Below, piece after piece: positions 39,426-51,900 of a stretch of 64,000 bases of DNA. The stretch lies in assembly GCA_950097015.1 (NCBI GenBank), contig CATNEN010000034.1:1768501-1832500 (forward strand). The letters are read 5' to 3'. The position numbers and the translations under genes are program-made. The DNA is from Macrostomum hystrix. Its lineage: Eukaryota > Platyhelminthes > Macrostomidae. The notes under the pieces are model-generated. The model was not told the DNA's origin. It did no database searches and saw nothing but the letters and a program-made list of their open reading frames with translations. How positions within the stretch are numbered: the first letter of the stretch is position 1; every line of letters starts with the position of its first letter.

Positions 39426-40575
39426 CCTGTGTCTCATCTCTCCCGTGTCTTATCTCTCCCGTGCCTCATCTCTCCCGTGCCTCATCTCTCCCGTGTCTCA
39501 TCTCTCCCGTGCCTCATCTCTCCCGTGCCTCATCTCTCCCGTGTCTTATCTCTCCCGTGCCTCATCTCTCCCGTGCCTCATCTCTCCCGTGCCTCATCTC
39601 TCCCGTGTCTTATCTCTCCTGTGTCTCGTCTCTCCCGTGTCTCATCTCTCCCGTGCCTCATCTCTCCCGTGTCTTATCTCTCCCGTGTCTTATCTCTCCC
39701 GTGCCTCATCTCTCCCGTGCCTCATCTCTCCCGTGCCTCATCTCTCCCGTGCCTCATCTCTCCCGTGCCTCATCTCTCCCGTGTCTCATCTCTCCCGTGC
39801 CTCATCTCTCCCGTGCCTCATCTCTCCCGTGCCTCATCTCTCCCGTGTCTCATCTCTCCTGTGTCTCATCTCTCCCCTGTCTCATCTCTCCCCTGTCTCA
39901 TCTCTCCCGTGCCTCATCTCTCCCGTGTCTTATCTCTCCTGTGTCTCGTCTCTCCCGTGTCTCATCTCTCCCGTGCCTCATCTCTCCCGTGCCTCATCTC
40001 TCCCCTGCCTCATCTCTCCCGTGTCTCATCTCTCCCGTGCCTCATCTCTCCCGTGTCTCATCTCTCCTGTGTCTCATCTCTCCCGTGTCTCATCTCTCCG
40101 CTGTCTCGTCTCTCCCGTGTCTCATCTCTCCTTGTCTCATCTCTCCTGTGTCTCATCTCTCTCGTGTCTCATCTCTCCCGTGTCTCATCTCTCCCCTGTC
40201 TCATCTCTCCTGTGTCTCATCTCTCCCTTGTCTCATCTCTCCCGTGTCTCATCTCTCCCGTGTCTCATCTCTCCGCTGTCTCGTCTCTCCCCTGTCTCGT
40301 CTCTCCCGTGTCTCATCTCTCCCCTGTCTCATCTCTCCTGTGTCTCATCTCTCCTGTGTTTCTTATCTCTCCTGTGTCTCATCTCTCCCGTGTCTCATCT
40401 CTCCCGTGTCTTATCTCTCCGCTGTCTCGTCTCTCCCGTGTCTCATCTCTCCCCTGTCTCATCTCTCCTGTGTCTCATCTCTCCCGTGTCTTATCTCTCC
40501 TGTGTCTCATCTCTCCGCTGTCTCGTCTCTCCCGTGCCTCATCTCTCCCTTGTCTCATCTCTCCTGTGTCTCATG
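39426..40575. repeat. Minisatellite, 16-bp unit, about 72 copies
   Basis: Unit TCTCCCGTGTCTCATC with GTGCC, CTGTC, TGTGTC, CTTATC and CTCGTC variants. A larger block (GTGTCTTATCTCTCCTG then TGTCTCGTC) recurs at about 39610 and 39930. Its low-stop composition makes three overlapping false frames of 376-429 codons. Confidence 0.96.
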
Positions 40576-40731
40576 TCTCATAAGACTATAAGACATAAGA
40601 AATAAGACAATAACATAAAATAACATTCGCAAACAATCTGGAAAGGAGACAGAAGAGAAAGTTAGATGAAATCAAACACAAAGAGATAGCATAGTATTGA
40701 GTCCGGCTCCAGCTGCGTTTAGTTGTGAAAG

Positions 40732-40840
40732 ATCTTGCGGTCTAACCGCACAGGTGTTACCACCCGCTGTTAACTATAGTGGGATTAAAATAGAATTATC
40801 CCATCATTAAATGTAAATAGCAGAATGGGATAATTCACTG
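40732..40840 (+). repeat. Dispersed repeat, copy A
   Basis: Runs from TCTTGCGGT through CACCCGCTG to GAATGGGATAATTCACTG and matches the reverse complement of 63721-63802 with a few indels. Both copies include GGGATAAT and ATTATCCC blocks in inverted arrangement, so it could be a small hairpin-forming element. Confidence 0.6.
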
Positions 40841-41119
40841 ACCTATAAAAGCTAACCAGAGGGGTCCATTCCCGTGGAAAAAATGGTTCGCATGCGTGTG
40901 CTCAGGTGTACTCAGTGCCAGAGGGCATTGTTCTAGGACCCATACAGCGTTCGGTCCTTATAGCGTCCCGCTGGTCACGGCTGGGGGAATTCTCGATATG
41001 TGATAAGAGATTTACCTGTCAGGTGAATAGCATTGTCTTGAAAGGTCTCTCTTCAATTTTTATTACAGACAAAGAATCGATTCACCGCTAGTGCTTACAC
41101 TCACTGTGACCCACGGATC

Positions 41120-41405
41120 AGTTGGATTATAACCCTCCTATTAAACAGATAATGACCCTCCTATTCACTGGATTATGACCCTCCTATTCACTGGATTATG
41201 ACCCTCCTATTAAATGGATTATGACCCTCCTATTCACTGGATTATGACCCTCCTATTCACTGGATTATGACCCTCCTATTCACTGGATTATGACCCTCCT
41301 ATTCACTGGATTATGACCCTCCTATTCACTGGATTATGACCCTCCTATTCACTGGATTATGACCCTCCTATTCACTGGATTATGACCCTCCTATTCACTG
41401 GATTT
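41120..41405. repeat. Minisatellite, 23-bp unit, about 12 copies
   Basis: Units share TATTCACTGGATTATGACCC. Two early copies carry TTAAACAGATAA or TTAAATGG. Confidence 0.95.
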
Positions 41406-41989
41406 TAGTAATAGTAAGAAACAATTTTAGTTCAATTTAAATTCTCTAAAATACAAATTTCGCATCGGCATGTCAAAACGCAGATCCCAAAACACAGATC
41501 CCACCCACAGAGGCCCTAGAAAAGGCACAATAGACACATAGACAAACATAGCACATAGCACAATAGACAAAAGGCACAATGCACATCCCCAATAGCCAAA
41601 GGGCAATGCCGCTCTGAATTTTCTGTTTGTTTGTGCATTTTCTTTCCGCCTGAAGAGAATTTCAAAGAAGATTTTTGCAAAGTTATTCTTCTGCAAGCAG
41701 CCGTGCTTGTCAAATTTGATTACGGAGGAAGTCAGCGGACCTGCCCCAGACTCTGCTGTTGCGCAACACAATGCACTGCACTCAGTCTCCAGGCCGTCTG
41801 GCGATGAGCACAGCCTGGAGCTGCTGAGCCTCGGACTGCTTGAGCAGTCTTGAGCACAACTTTGGCCTTCTGTGAGAAAGCACTGGGTCACACTGGCATG
41901 GAGACAGAATGAGAGTCAATTTGTGAGCGGGGATGCAAGCAAAAATTAAATATTTGTGTTTAAAAAGGCAGTGACAAAAACAATGCGAA

Positions 41990-42295
41990 TGGTGAATGGG
42001 AGACTGTGAGAATGGGAGACTATGAGAATGGGAGACTGTGAGAATGGGAGACTGAGAATGGGAGACTGTGAGAATGGGAGACTGTGAGAATGGGAGACTG
42101 TAAGAATGGGAGACTGTGAGAATGGGAGACTGTGAGAATGGGAGACTGTGAGAATGGGAGACTGTGAGAATGGGAGACTGTGAGAATGGGAAACTGTGAG
42201 AATGGGAGACTGTGAGAATGGGAGACTGTGAGAATGGGAGACTGTGAGAATGGGAGACTGTGAGAATGGGAGACTGTGAGAATGGGAGACTGCTA
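41990..42295. repeat. Minisatellite, 16-bp unit, about 19 copies
   Basis: Unit GTGAGAATGGGAGACT with rare changes. Purine-rich on the plus strand. Confidence 0.95.
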
Positions 42296-42819
42296 CAACA
42301 ACTACAAAGACAGTTCAACAACAGCTAAACAAAGATCAGTTTAGCTGTAGGTCTCAGATAGCATTTGAGCAGGCTATTGTTATTTTGAGCAGCTCCGGAT
42401 GAATGACACAGTTGAGTTCCAGATGTCCATCACAAACTGTCTGTGGCTGATGTGGCAATGGATTCTGGGACACCAAAGTTGAGCTCACAAGCATGTACCA
42501 AATGAATGAGTAATCTCAAGTTATGATCACAAAATACCTGCTCAGCCAGCCCCGCTGACTGTTGGTTGACGGCGAGGGCAGCTGCCGCCTCATTAAATAT
42601 TTGTTGCGCTACAGTCAGGTCTACGGAAGCAGTTCGTGGGTGAGCACGTGCTCATTGTGCTCAATTATAGTGTTTTTGGAGTCAGGCGAAATTAAAATAA
42701 CTTATCGATGGGGCGTAGCGAATTTGGGGCTTTCAGACTTTGGAACAGGGACTGAAAGTCATGGGATAATATGGGATGGCAATGAATTGGCAATCTGGTC
42801 TGCGATCCAGTCTCCACCT

Positions 42820-43750
42820 TCTCCTTATCAATCTCCCTCTCTCTCTCTCACTATCCCTCTCCCTCTCCCTCTCCGTCTTCCTCTCCCTCTCAGGCCTTCT
42901 CCCTCTCCTTCTCCCTCTCTCTCTCTCCCTCTCCCTCTCCCTCTCCGTCTTCCTCTCCCTCTCAGGCCTTCTCCCTCTCCTTCTCCCTCTCTCTCTCTCC
43001 CTCTCCCTCTCCGTCTTCCTCTCCCTCTCCTTCTCCCTCTCCCTCTCCCTCTACTTCCCCCTCTCTCTCTCCCTCTCCTTCTCCCTCTCCCTCTCCTTCT
43101 CCCTCTCTCTCCCTCTCCCTCTCCCTCTCCCTCTCCGTCTTCCTCTTCCTCTCCTTCTCCCTCTCCTTCTCCCTCTCCCTCTCTCTCTCCCTCTCCGTCT
43201 TCCTCTCCCTCTCCTTCTCCCTCTCCCTCTCCCTCTCCCTATCCCTCTTCCTCTCCCTCTCCCTATCCCTCTTCCTTACCCTCTCCTTCTCCCTCTCCCT
43301 CTCCTTCTCCCTCTCCATATCCCTCTCCCTCTCCGTCTTCCTCTCCCTCTCAGGCCTTCTCCCTCTCCTTCTCCCTCTCTCTCCCTCTCCCTCTCCCTCT
43401 CCCTCTCCCTCTCCCTCTCCCTCTCCCTCTCCGTCTTCCTCTCCCTCTCCTTCTCCCTCTCCCTCTCCCTCTCCTTCCCCCTCTCCCTCTCCCTCTCCCT
43501 ATCCCTCTTCCTCTCCTTCTCCCTCTCTCTCCCTCTCCCTCTCCCTCTCCCTCTCCGTCTTCCTCTCCCTCTCCTTCTCCCTCTCCTTCTCCCTCTCCCT
43601 CTCTCTCTCCCTCTCCGTCTTCCTCTCCCTCTCCTTCTCCCTCTTCCTCTCCCTCTCCCTATCCCTCTTCCTCTCCCTCTCCCTATCCCTCTTCCTTACC
43701 CTCTCCTTCTCCCTCTCCCTCTCCTTCTCCCTCTCCTTCTCCTTTTCCTT
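42820..43750. repeat. Polypyrimidine (CTCCCT)n-type tract, about 930 bp
   Basis: Almost pure C/T on the plus strand, built on CTCTCC with TTCTCC, CGTCTTCCT and AGGCCTT interruptions. Longer segments with the same order of interruptions recur at about 43090-43300 and 43515-43740. The open frames here (443 and 370 codons of Ser/Pro or Leu/Pro) are compositional artefacts. Confidence 0.95.
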
Positions 43751-45986
43751 GCGTTCAAGCTGTGCTCAGTCTCCCAAGGTTGCGCAACGGACTCAGAGAT
43801 CGAGCAGCCCTTGCGGTCAGCGGCTCTCCCAGGCTTCTCAATAATCAAATTCCCATACGCGCCACAGAATCCCAAACACCAACAATGAGTTAAAGAACAA
43901 TGCCAGGTCACAGGCTACTCACTAATCGACTGTGCTCATTACCTGCTCATTGTTGGCACTGAAACTCAGCCAAGCTGAAGCAGTGTGTCAGCCCTGCGGC
44001 TGTTTCACCTGAGCTGCGTCCCACGGTTAAGGGAGATTCCAGGATGCCGGCCTCCGCTGTGGCAGTCGGGGAGACGCAATGGGATAATTTGGAGCAGAGT
44101 GAGGGTAGACTACGGAAAGTTGTAGGGCCTGTAAGAAGGGAGAGAGCGGATGTGAGATGGGGTGTTGATCCTGAGAGAATGATGGCTTACAGGTGCGGAT
44201 TCCTGTGCAAAGAAAGATAGGTAATTGGACTATCTGGAATGCTCATAAATCCATTCCAATTTTCGTGACTAGGCGAAATTCGACAATTAACAATTTCTCT
44301 TTGGAGTGAAATGCTTTACTGCGTCCAGCTGTGCATTAATTGCTGCTCATTTATTAGTTGCAAAACCATAAGCTACAGACTTAATTTAACCGAATGTAGC
44401 AACGGTTACGATGGGAAATACGATATTTTAGATTGGAATTCCAGTTTCTAAGAAAGTCAGTGACGCAATTCCTAGACAGCCTCGTCGCGCGCAATGGACT
44501 CAAACAATTAGACGGAGGAGAGGAGAGGAACTGAAAAACTTTTCTTGCTTTTCGTGATGTGAGCAACACGTTCTAAATTTTGAGCATTTGCCAAGTGCAA
44601 GCTACACAAGCGCCAACTGTTGCACCGAAGTGGAGCAGTTATCCATAGGGTGGTCATGAGCACCCTCGGAGACAATAATTCAGACAGTTGCTGACACGGT
44701 CCAGTGACTGTGGTTAAGATACCGCTTCGCAAATTCTCCTAGTCGAATTGAAGTCCCAGTTACTGTAATTTTATATGCTTCAATGTCCAAAGACGAAAAT
44801 AGCAAGCGCTGCCATTTTTTAGGTGTCTTCTATCTGAGTCCACGAGAGGAAGCTCAATGTTATTAGCAGAAACAGCAATAGCCAGGTCTATAACTTAAAT
44901 AATAATAAAGAGTCGTCCGATTCGTTTTATTGGGAAAATCTGAATTTTAATTATAAATCATATATAGTACAGATCAGTTCGCGACCACTTGTTCCGGAAA
45001 ACGGTGAGCATTTAAAACAAACCAGCATAAATTAGAACTATTATAATAAATTTTTAATAAACTTTTAAAATCAAAGAATAATTTTTTGAGTAACAACAGA
45101 TACAACGAATTTTAAGCGATAATTTATATACATTAATTTTCGTGAATATTGAGTTTTCGCTCAGAATCGAAGAATCTGGACTGCCAAAAAATCAAAACAT
45201 AAAAGTCAATTTATAATTCTATTGAAACTACCTTCTGGTAGTATCGTGTTTAAACGGAAAGATTTTGTGGTTTTTTAGTTTTTACTTGATTGTCTTTTCT
45301 CACATAGAATGAAGACTCTAACTTTTTTGCGATTGTGAATCATGTCATAGCTTCTTATAGCAAGCTAGTAAATTTCTGGCTCATTATATTAACTTGTGAG
45401 AATGGAGTTTCAATGAAGTTATATTTGTTGTTATACTTGAAATTAAGTAAAAATTAGAACACTTTTTTGGACTGTTGTTATATATTTAAGTATTATGTAG
45501 TTTGGTAGAAAATGTTTTAGAAAATTTAATTTGCTGTACAATTACAAATAAATATTTGTTTAAAAAGGCTAGACAAAAAGTTGGGTCGAAATTTTCTATA
45601 GATTTCGAGCTACATAAAGCTTTACAGTGTTGTTTACATTTTTCAGAATTTTTGCAATATGAATTTAATTAAGCAAGGAAATTTCTTAGCAGATGGTTGC
45701 TAACTTCACAATACTAACATTAAAACATCACAAAATAAAATAAGCTTATTCATAATACTTTTCTGTTTTTTGGTTACACTTCTTTAGAAGAAAGCATTAA
45801 CTTGTTCCTCTTTGTACTTAAAAAGTGTTGTGGTATGAAGTTGTGAAATAGTGGTTTGGATTTTTAAGAGAAGTAACCTTTTGTGCCTTGTATGTCAGTT
45901 GTAAATTGCACATTTAAGCTGGTACGTCAATTAAGTGTTGCCTATTAAAGATTCACATTTTAAAAGCAGGTTTTTCTTATTTCCAG
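43751..45986. other. Region upstream of CLASP, nothing recognised
   Basis: AT-rich. I looked for exons of the CLASP TOG1 domain and found none. No array. Confidence 0.4.
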
Positions 45987-45999
45987 CCTGCAGCTCCCA

Positions 46000-48900
46000 A
46001 TGAGCAGGCCAGCTAGTGCCTCCGCTGGCGGCCAGCTGAGGCGGCAGCAGTCCAACGGTGCCAGCACTGAGAACAGTGAGCCGATCAACTCTTGGACTAG
46101 TTTATAATTAGTTGTATTTGTTTACTTTTACAATCCCATTCAAATTATAAATGATATTCTAGCAGCAGTGGCTAAAATTAGCTAATTTAAATTCGTAATG
46201 TTGAATATTAGCCAAATTCTGCAGGCTAGCTGAATTAGTTTATCTTTAAAACCTTCAAGGAAATCAACTAAAATCCTTTTTTCAAGTGTACAAACTAGCG
46301 GCGCCTAGAAAATATCACTCTAGTTCATTTACGGGTCTATCCCGGACTCTCTTATTGCAACCACTTCCTCTCTCGGTTTAATATAACTCAATGCTGTATT
46401 TTCTCTTACTTTTCTCTACGCAGAAACTTCTCTTATAGTTTTTCTGGCTCGACTCGTTTTCCTGTTCTATTATTTTGCGGTCTGAGGTTGGAGTTGAGTT
46501 GGGGGTGGGGCAGGTTTTATAGCGGAAAACTGGTTGGAGTAACTGTATGTATTTCTCTATAAAGTCAAGTCAATAGTTTAGACTTAGTAAGTAGCTTTGC
46601 ATATTTTATAGAACACCCCTAGAGGCTAAGAGCAAAAGGAAAAACGAAGGAGCAAAGTTTGTACAGGTCATAAAAAGCGTAGTTCTTTAATTTTTTGTTT
46701 TAAAAGAAACTCTTGACTAACTATTCGCAGCAATATTCCATTGCAATCAGTTTGCATATTAAGTTAAGACTCGTATGTGCAATTATCGATAAATCAATTT
46801 TCTAATTTGTACTTTTATAGGAAGATGCAACTACATCTTCCTATAAAGACAAGCATTTGTTTCCGTGCCTACTGTCTCTTCACTTGTGATTTGTTGTGGA
46901 TTGCAGCGGGCACAGTTAATGCTGATGTTGAAAAAAATCGGAAGAGCGGCTTGCAGAAAATCGGAGTGAGGGAGAGATAGAGAGAGAGAGAAGGGAGACA
47001 GAGGGGGGTCACACAGGCTGTCGATACAGCCACATGGCTGTACAGTCTCTGGACCATGTCTTGGCGAGGGAAGCGAAAATCTCATTTGCATTCCCGCTTT
47101 ACACTTTATAATGCATTACTAGCTAGCTGTGCATTGCACATGTACGCATAGTGTAACACATGGGCTTACACTTATTTATCTAGACGCGCAAACATAGTAA
47201 GTTCGAAGTTCAGCTGGCTGAGTTGATTATGTTTTACTACTAGTGGGTTACTGCGAGGAAAACTGGCAATAAATGGGGCAACGACTAGTTAATCTGATTT
47301 ACTTGAACTTCTAGTCTTGGTCGCCTTTTGTAATAACATTTTTAATGGAACTTTTTTGATGGAAGCCTATAGGTTACTCTTTTTTCCGTAGATGAATCAA
47401 GTTAAATTTGTCCAATAATGCATACAGGAACTTATCATCTAATCTCTGAGAGATCCTTTCAGCTGAGCGCCTGCCAGTGCCAGAGCTTACAATAACTATT
47501 CCCCAGTTAATCTCTCACGGGAACTGTGATACGTCGGGCTCTTATCTCTCGGAGTCCGCTTCGGGGAAGAATATTTCTCCACTTTCCGGCCATCAAGAAT
47601 TTCTGTCAACTTTCTTCCCTTGCCCTCAAACATAAAATACTACTTAAGTCAGAATGCCATTGGCTGATTAGAACTGAGTGGTTGCTATTTTTAGAAACAA
47701 GTATAACGGGAAACCCCGTTTTAAAACCGAACACGTGACCGATAGCAGCCAATCAGATTTAGCATCTATTTTAATTGCTGTCTGCGTGCTTTACCGTAAC
47801 CCTCCTTCACCTTGCCGACTCCAGCCGCTGGAGCCATCGATGAGGCCACCTTCGTCAGCTCGTTCGAGGACCAGCTTCCCAACCTGCAGGTAAAATTAAT
47901 ATAACCATAAATCAAATGGAGTGTCTTTTTATATATAAATTTACATATGAATTTACAAATGAATGTACATATAAATGTACATATGACAGTAAACACGATA
48001 AAACTGTCTGTCAAATGAAAATTTCTCTATCAGCTGAGCAGCCATCGGGACACACCGGAGCACCTTGACCGAATCAGAGCCGACCTCTCAGCCGGACCGG
48101 AGGACTGGGAACGCCGGGTCGACGCGCTACGACGTCTTCGCGCCCTCGTCAGAGACGGCGCCGCAGACGGGGATTTATTTTTTCCCGCCCTGCGCGACCT
48201 TGAGGATCCGATGCGAGCCTGCCTGACTGATCTGCGATCCCAGGTGCTCTTGACTCATCATGACCACACTGACCCGACCTTCGATTCCTTGACTCATCAT
48301 GGCCACACTGACCCAACCCTCGATTCCTTGACTCATCATGACCACACTGACCCGACCTTCGATTCCTTGACTCATCAAGACCACACTTACCCCAATGACT
48401 CAACCTTCGAATCCCTGACCCAGCATGACCCCAATGACTCAACCTTCGAATCCCTGACCCAGCATGACCCCAATGACTCAACCTTCGAATCCCTGACCCA
48501 GCATGACCCCAATGACTCAACCTTCGAATCCCTGACCCAGCATGACCCCAATGACTCAACCTTCGAATCCCTGACCCAGCATGACCCCAATGACTCAACC
48601 TTCGAATCCCTGACCCAGCATGACCCATCTCGTCACCACCAGGTTGTCCGTGAGGCCTGCGCCACCCTCGCCTACCTGTCGCTCCGGCTCGGCCCTCGAC
48701 TCGACCGCTTTAGCGAGGCCCTCCTCGACGCTGCCCTGAGCCTCATCGTCAGCAGCGCGCGCATTGTCAGCAGCTCCGGCCAGCTAACCGTCCGTCACCT
48801 GCTGCGCCACACACCGGCGTCGCGCCTTCTGCCGCCGCTCCTGGCTCTCGGCCAATCAAAATCCGCCGTCCAGCGTCGCCGCCTCGCCGAGCTTCTCTCA

Positions 48901-51900
48901 GTGCCGCTGACCGAATGGCCGGCCTCGGCCCTCCGGCCCCACCTGCCGGCCCTCACCGAGGCAGTCAGGCGCGGCATTAACGATGCCGACGCTGAGGCGC
49001 GAGCCTTCTCCCGCGTCGCCTACTGGCCTCTGCGGGCCGCCTTCCCCGAGGCTGCGGCCGGCGTGTTGGCCTCGGTTGACGCGCGCACGCGGGCCGCCAT
49101 TGAGCGAGACAGACCGGCATGGGCTGCGGCTGAGGATGCGACAACACGGACGGCTGCTGGTAAAGGTGAGCCAGGGACAGATCTGTCCGACTGGATGTCA
49201 GTGGCTACCTGTGCGGCTAAAGATTTGCCTAGAATGGTTAAGATAAACTTTGATAGATGGGTCGGGATCAATTTAGATGGGTCAGAATTAATTTAGATGG
49301 GTCAGGATCAATTTAGATGGGTCAGGATCAATTTAGATGGGTCAGGATCAATTTAGATGGGTCAAGATAAATTTATATGGGTCAGGATCACTTTAAATGG
49401 GTCAGGATCAATTTAGATGGGTCAAGATAAATTTAGATGGGTCGGGATCAATTTAGATGGGTCAGAATTAATTTAGATGGGTCAGGATCAATTTAGATGG
49501 GTGAGGATCAATTTAGATGGGTCAAGATAAATTTAGATGGGTCAGGATCACTTTAAATGGGTCAGGATCAATTTAGATGGGTCAAGATAAATGTAGATGG
49601 GTCGGGATCAATTTAGATGGGTCAGAATTAATTTAGATGGGTCAGGATCAATTTAGATGGGTCAGGATCAATTTAGATGGGTCAGGATCAATTTAGATGG
49701 GTCAGAATCAATTTAGATGGGTCAAGATAAATTTAGATGGGTCAGGATCACTTTAAATGGGTCAGGATCAATTTAGATGGGTCAAGATAAATTTAGATGG
49801 GTCAGGATCAATTTAGATAGGTCAAGATCAATTTAGATGGGTCAGTATGCATGGATGGGCACCTATCGCCGCTCCCACCGACTTTCAGCAGCCGTTGCTC
49901 CGGCCAGCCAGGCTCGTCAGCCATCGGTGGCCACCGCCGGCGGCCGCCGCGGTCGTCCCTCTGGCAAACAGGCCTCCCAATCGACGCCGGTTAGTCGCGA
50001 GACTTCGCCTTCGTCACAGCTTCGCCGTCGCGTTATTGCGCCGCCATCAACTAACGTCGGTCAGCGGCGTCAGCCGCGCGAGCGTCCGTCGGCGGCAGCG
50101 GCAGCGGCGCCTGCGACTGCAGCGATAATGACGACTTCAATGATTGCTCCGCCGACCGCACCTCTGTCCGGCCGGTCGCGCTCCCAGATGACCAGCCGGG
50201 AGGCGTCGCCCCGTCGCTCTGGCATCCCGGCTCCGATGGTGTCAATTCTGCCGCGTCGCTTGTCGCGCGGCAGCATCGGTCCGACGCCGCAGCGTCGGCA
50301 GCATCAGCAACAGCTGCTGGCACTGAGGCAGCATCGGCAAAGCGCGACTGGCGACGTACCGGACGCAACCCAGGCCGCTCTGGCGGAAGCTCTCCATCAG
50401 CGGCTCGCCGCCGGAGTCGACAGCGGAGACGACGCCAGCGAGACGTCGTCAGTCTGCTCCGACTGCTCCTTCAAGTCTTTCAACGTGAGTTTGGGGCTGG
50501 GGAGGAGTGAATTGCTCAAAGTGATGAGTTTTCCTAAAACAGGGGATGATATTTAGTACAAGACTAGAATGAGATTTGGTACAAGACGAGGATGAGATTT
50601 AGTACAAGACAGAGATTTGGTACAAGACTGAGATTTGGTACAAGACTGAGATTTGGTACAAGACTGAGATTTGGTACAAGACTGAGATTTGGTACTAGAA
50701 TGAGATTCGGTACAAGACTAAAATTAGGTTTAGCACAATACTATGGTGAGGTTTGGTACAAGACTAGAATGAGAATTCCCTGTTGCCATCCAAGTCTTTC
50801 AGGATTCAATCACTGCAATCACTGCAATCACTGCAATTTGCAGAGCACATACACCTCTAGGCGATTGGGCTCGCGTCTCAACAAGGTAAGTTTTCTTAAT
50901 TTTGTTTGTCTGCCCCTAAAAGAAAGCTCAAGAAATAAAGTACTTTAATTAAGCATGCTAGAATAATATTAAATGTCATTGCATATTCATTTTGATAACC
51001 AATAATTATTTTGCTTGATTGCTCGAACTGCATGAGAACATAAGAAAGCTGGAAATGATATCACAGAAATTGCATTATTGCATGAATTTATTTCAACAGA
51101 ATCTGCGATACCAACTGGTCGGCCTCGCGAGGTTGGCGCACTGATTCCGGTGCACTTTTAAAAAGCTATTTTTGATTTAAATCTTATCGGCAATTTCGGC
51201 TTAATCTCAAATAGTTAATATCTGATTATTGCACTAAATAACTATGACGAGGATGACCGCTTTGTTGGAAGTTTTTTTTTAGTTAGCTTCTTATATGTAT
51301 GGTAAACGGGTTTTATTGAGTACATCAGTTCATGGTCTAAAGCTTTTTGATTCGAATTTACTAATTTGAATGACATGACTTATTCCATTTCTCAACTCGA
51401 AGTCTGATCCCATCTCCCAGTCTGATCCCATCTCCCAGTCTGATCCCATCTCCCAGTCTGATCCCCATCTCCCAGTCTGATCCCAAACTCCCAGTCTGAT
51501 CCCATCTCCCAGTCTGATCCCCATCTCCCAGTCTGATCCCAAACTCCCAGTCTGATCCCCATCTCCCAGTCTGATCCCCATCTCCCAGTCTGATCCCCAT
51601 CTCCCAGTCTGATCCCAAACTCCCAGTCTGATCCCAAACTCCCAGTCTGATCCCAAACTCCCAGTCTGATCCCAAACTCCCAGTCTGATCCCAAACTCCC
51701 AGTCTGATCCCATCTCCCAGTCTGATCCCCATCTCCCAGTCTGATCCCAAACTCCCAGTCTGATCCCATCTCCCAGTCTGATCCCATCTCCCAGTCTGAT
51801 CCCATCTCCCAGTCTGATCCCCATCTCCCAGTCTGATCCCAAACTCCCAGTCTGATCCCATCTCCAAGTCTGATCCCCATCTCCCAGTCTGATCCCAAAC

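Noticed and set aside
39316..40605. Three overlapping frames of 376-429 codons
   Set aside because: All are readings of the TCTCCCGTGTCTCATC array. Low complexity and identical in all frames.
41427..41891. 154-codon minus-strand frame with a hydrophobic segment
   Set aside because: No recognisable domain and repeated Cys/Ser patches. I could not support it as a gene.
42562..43893. Ser/Pro- and Leu/Pro-rich frames that look like a mucin or collagen-like protein
   Set aside because: Caused by the CTCCCT tract; no signal peptide or conserved flank.
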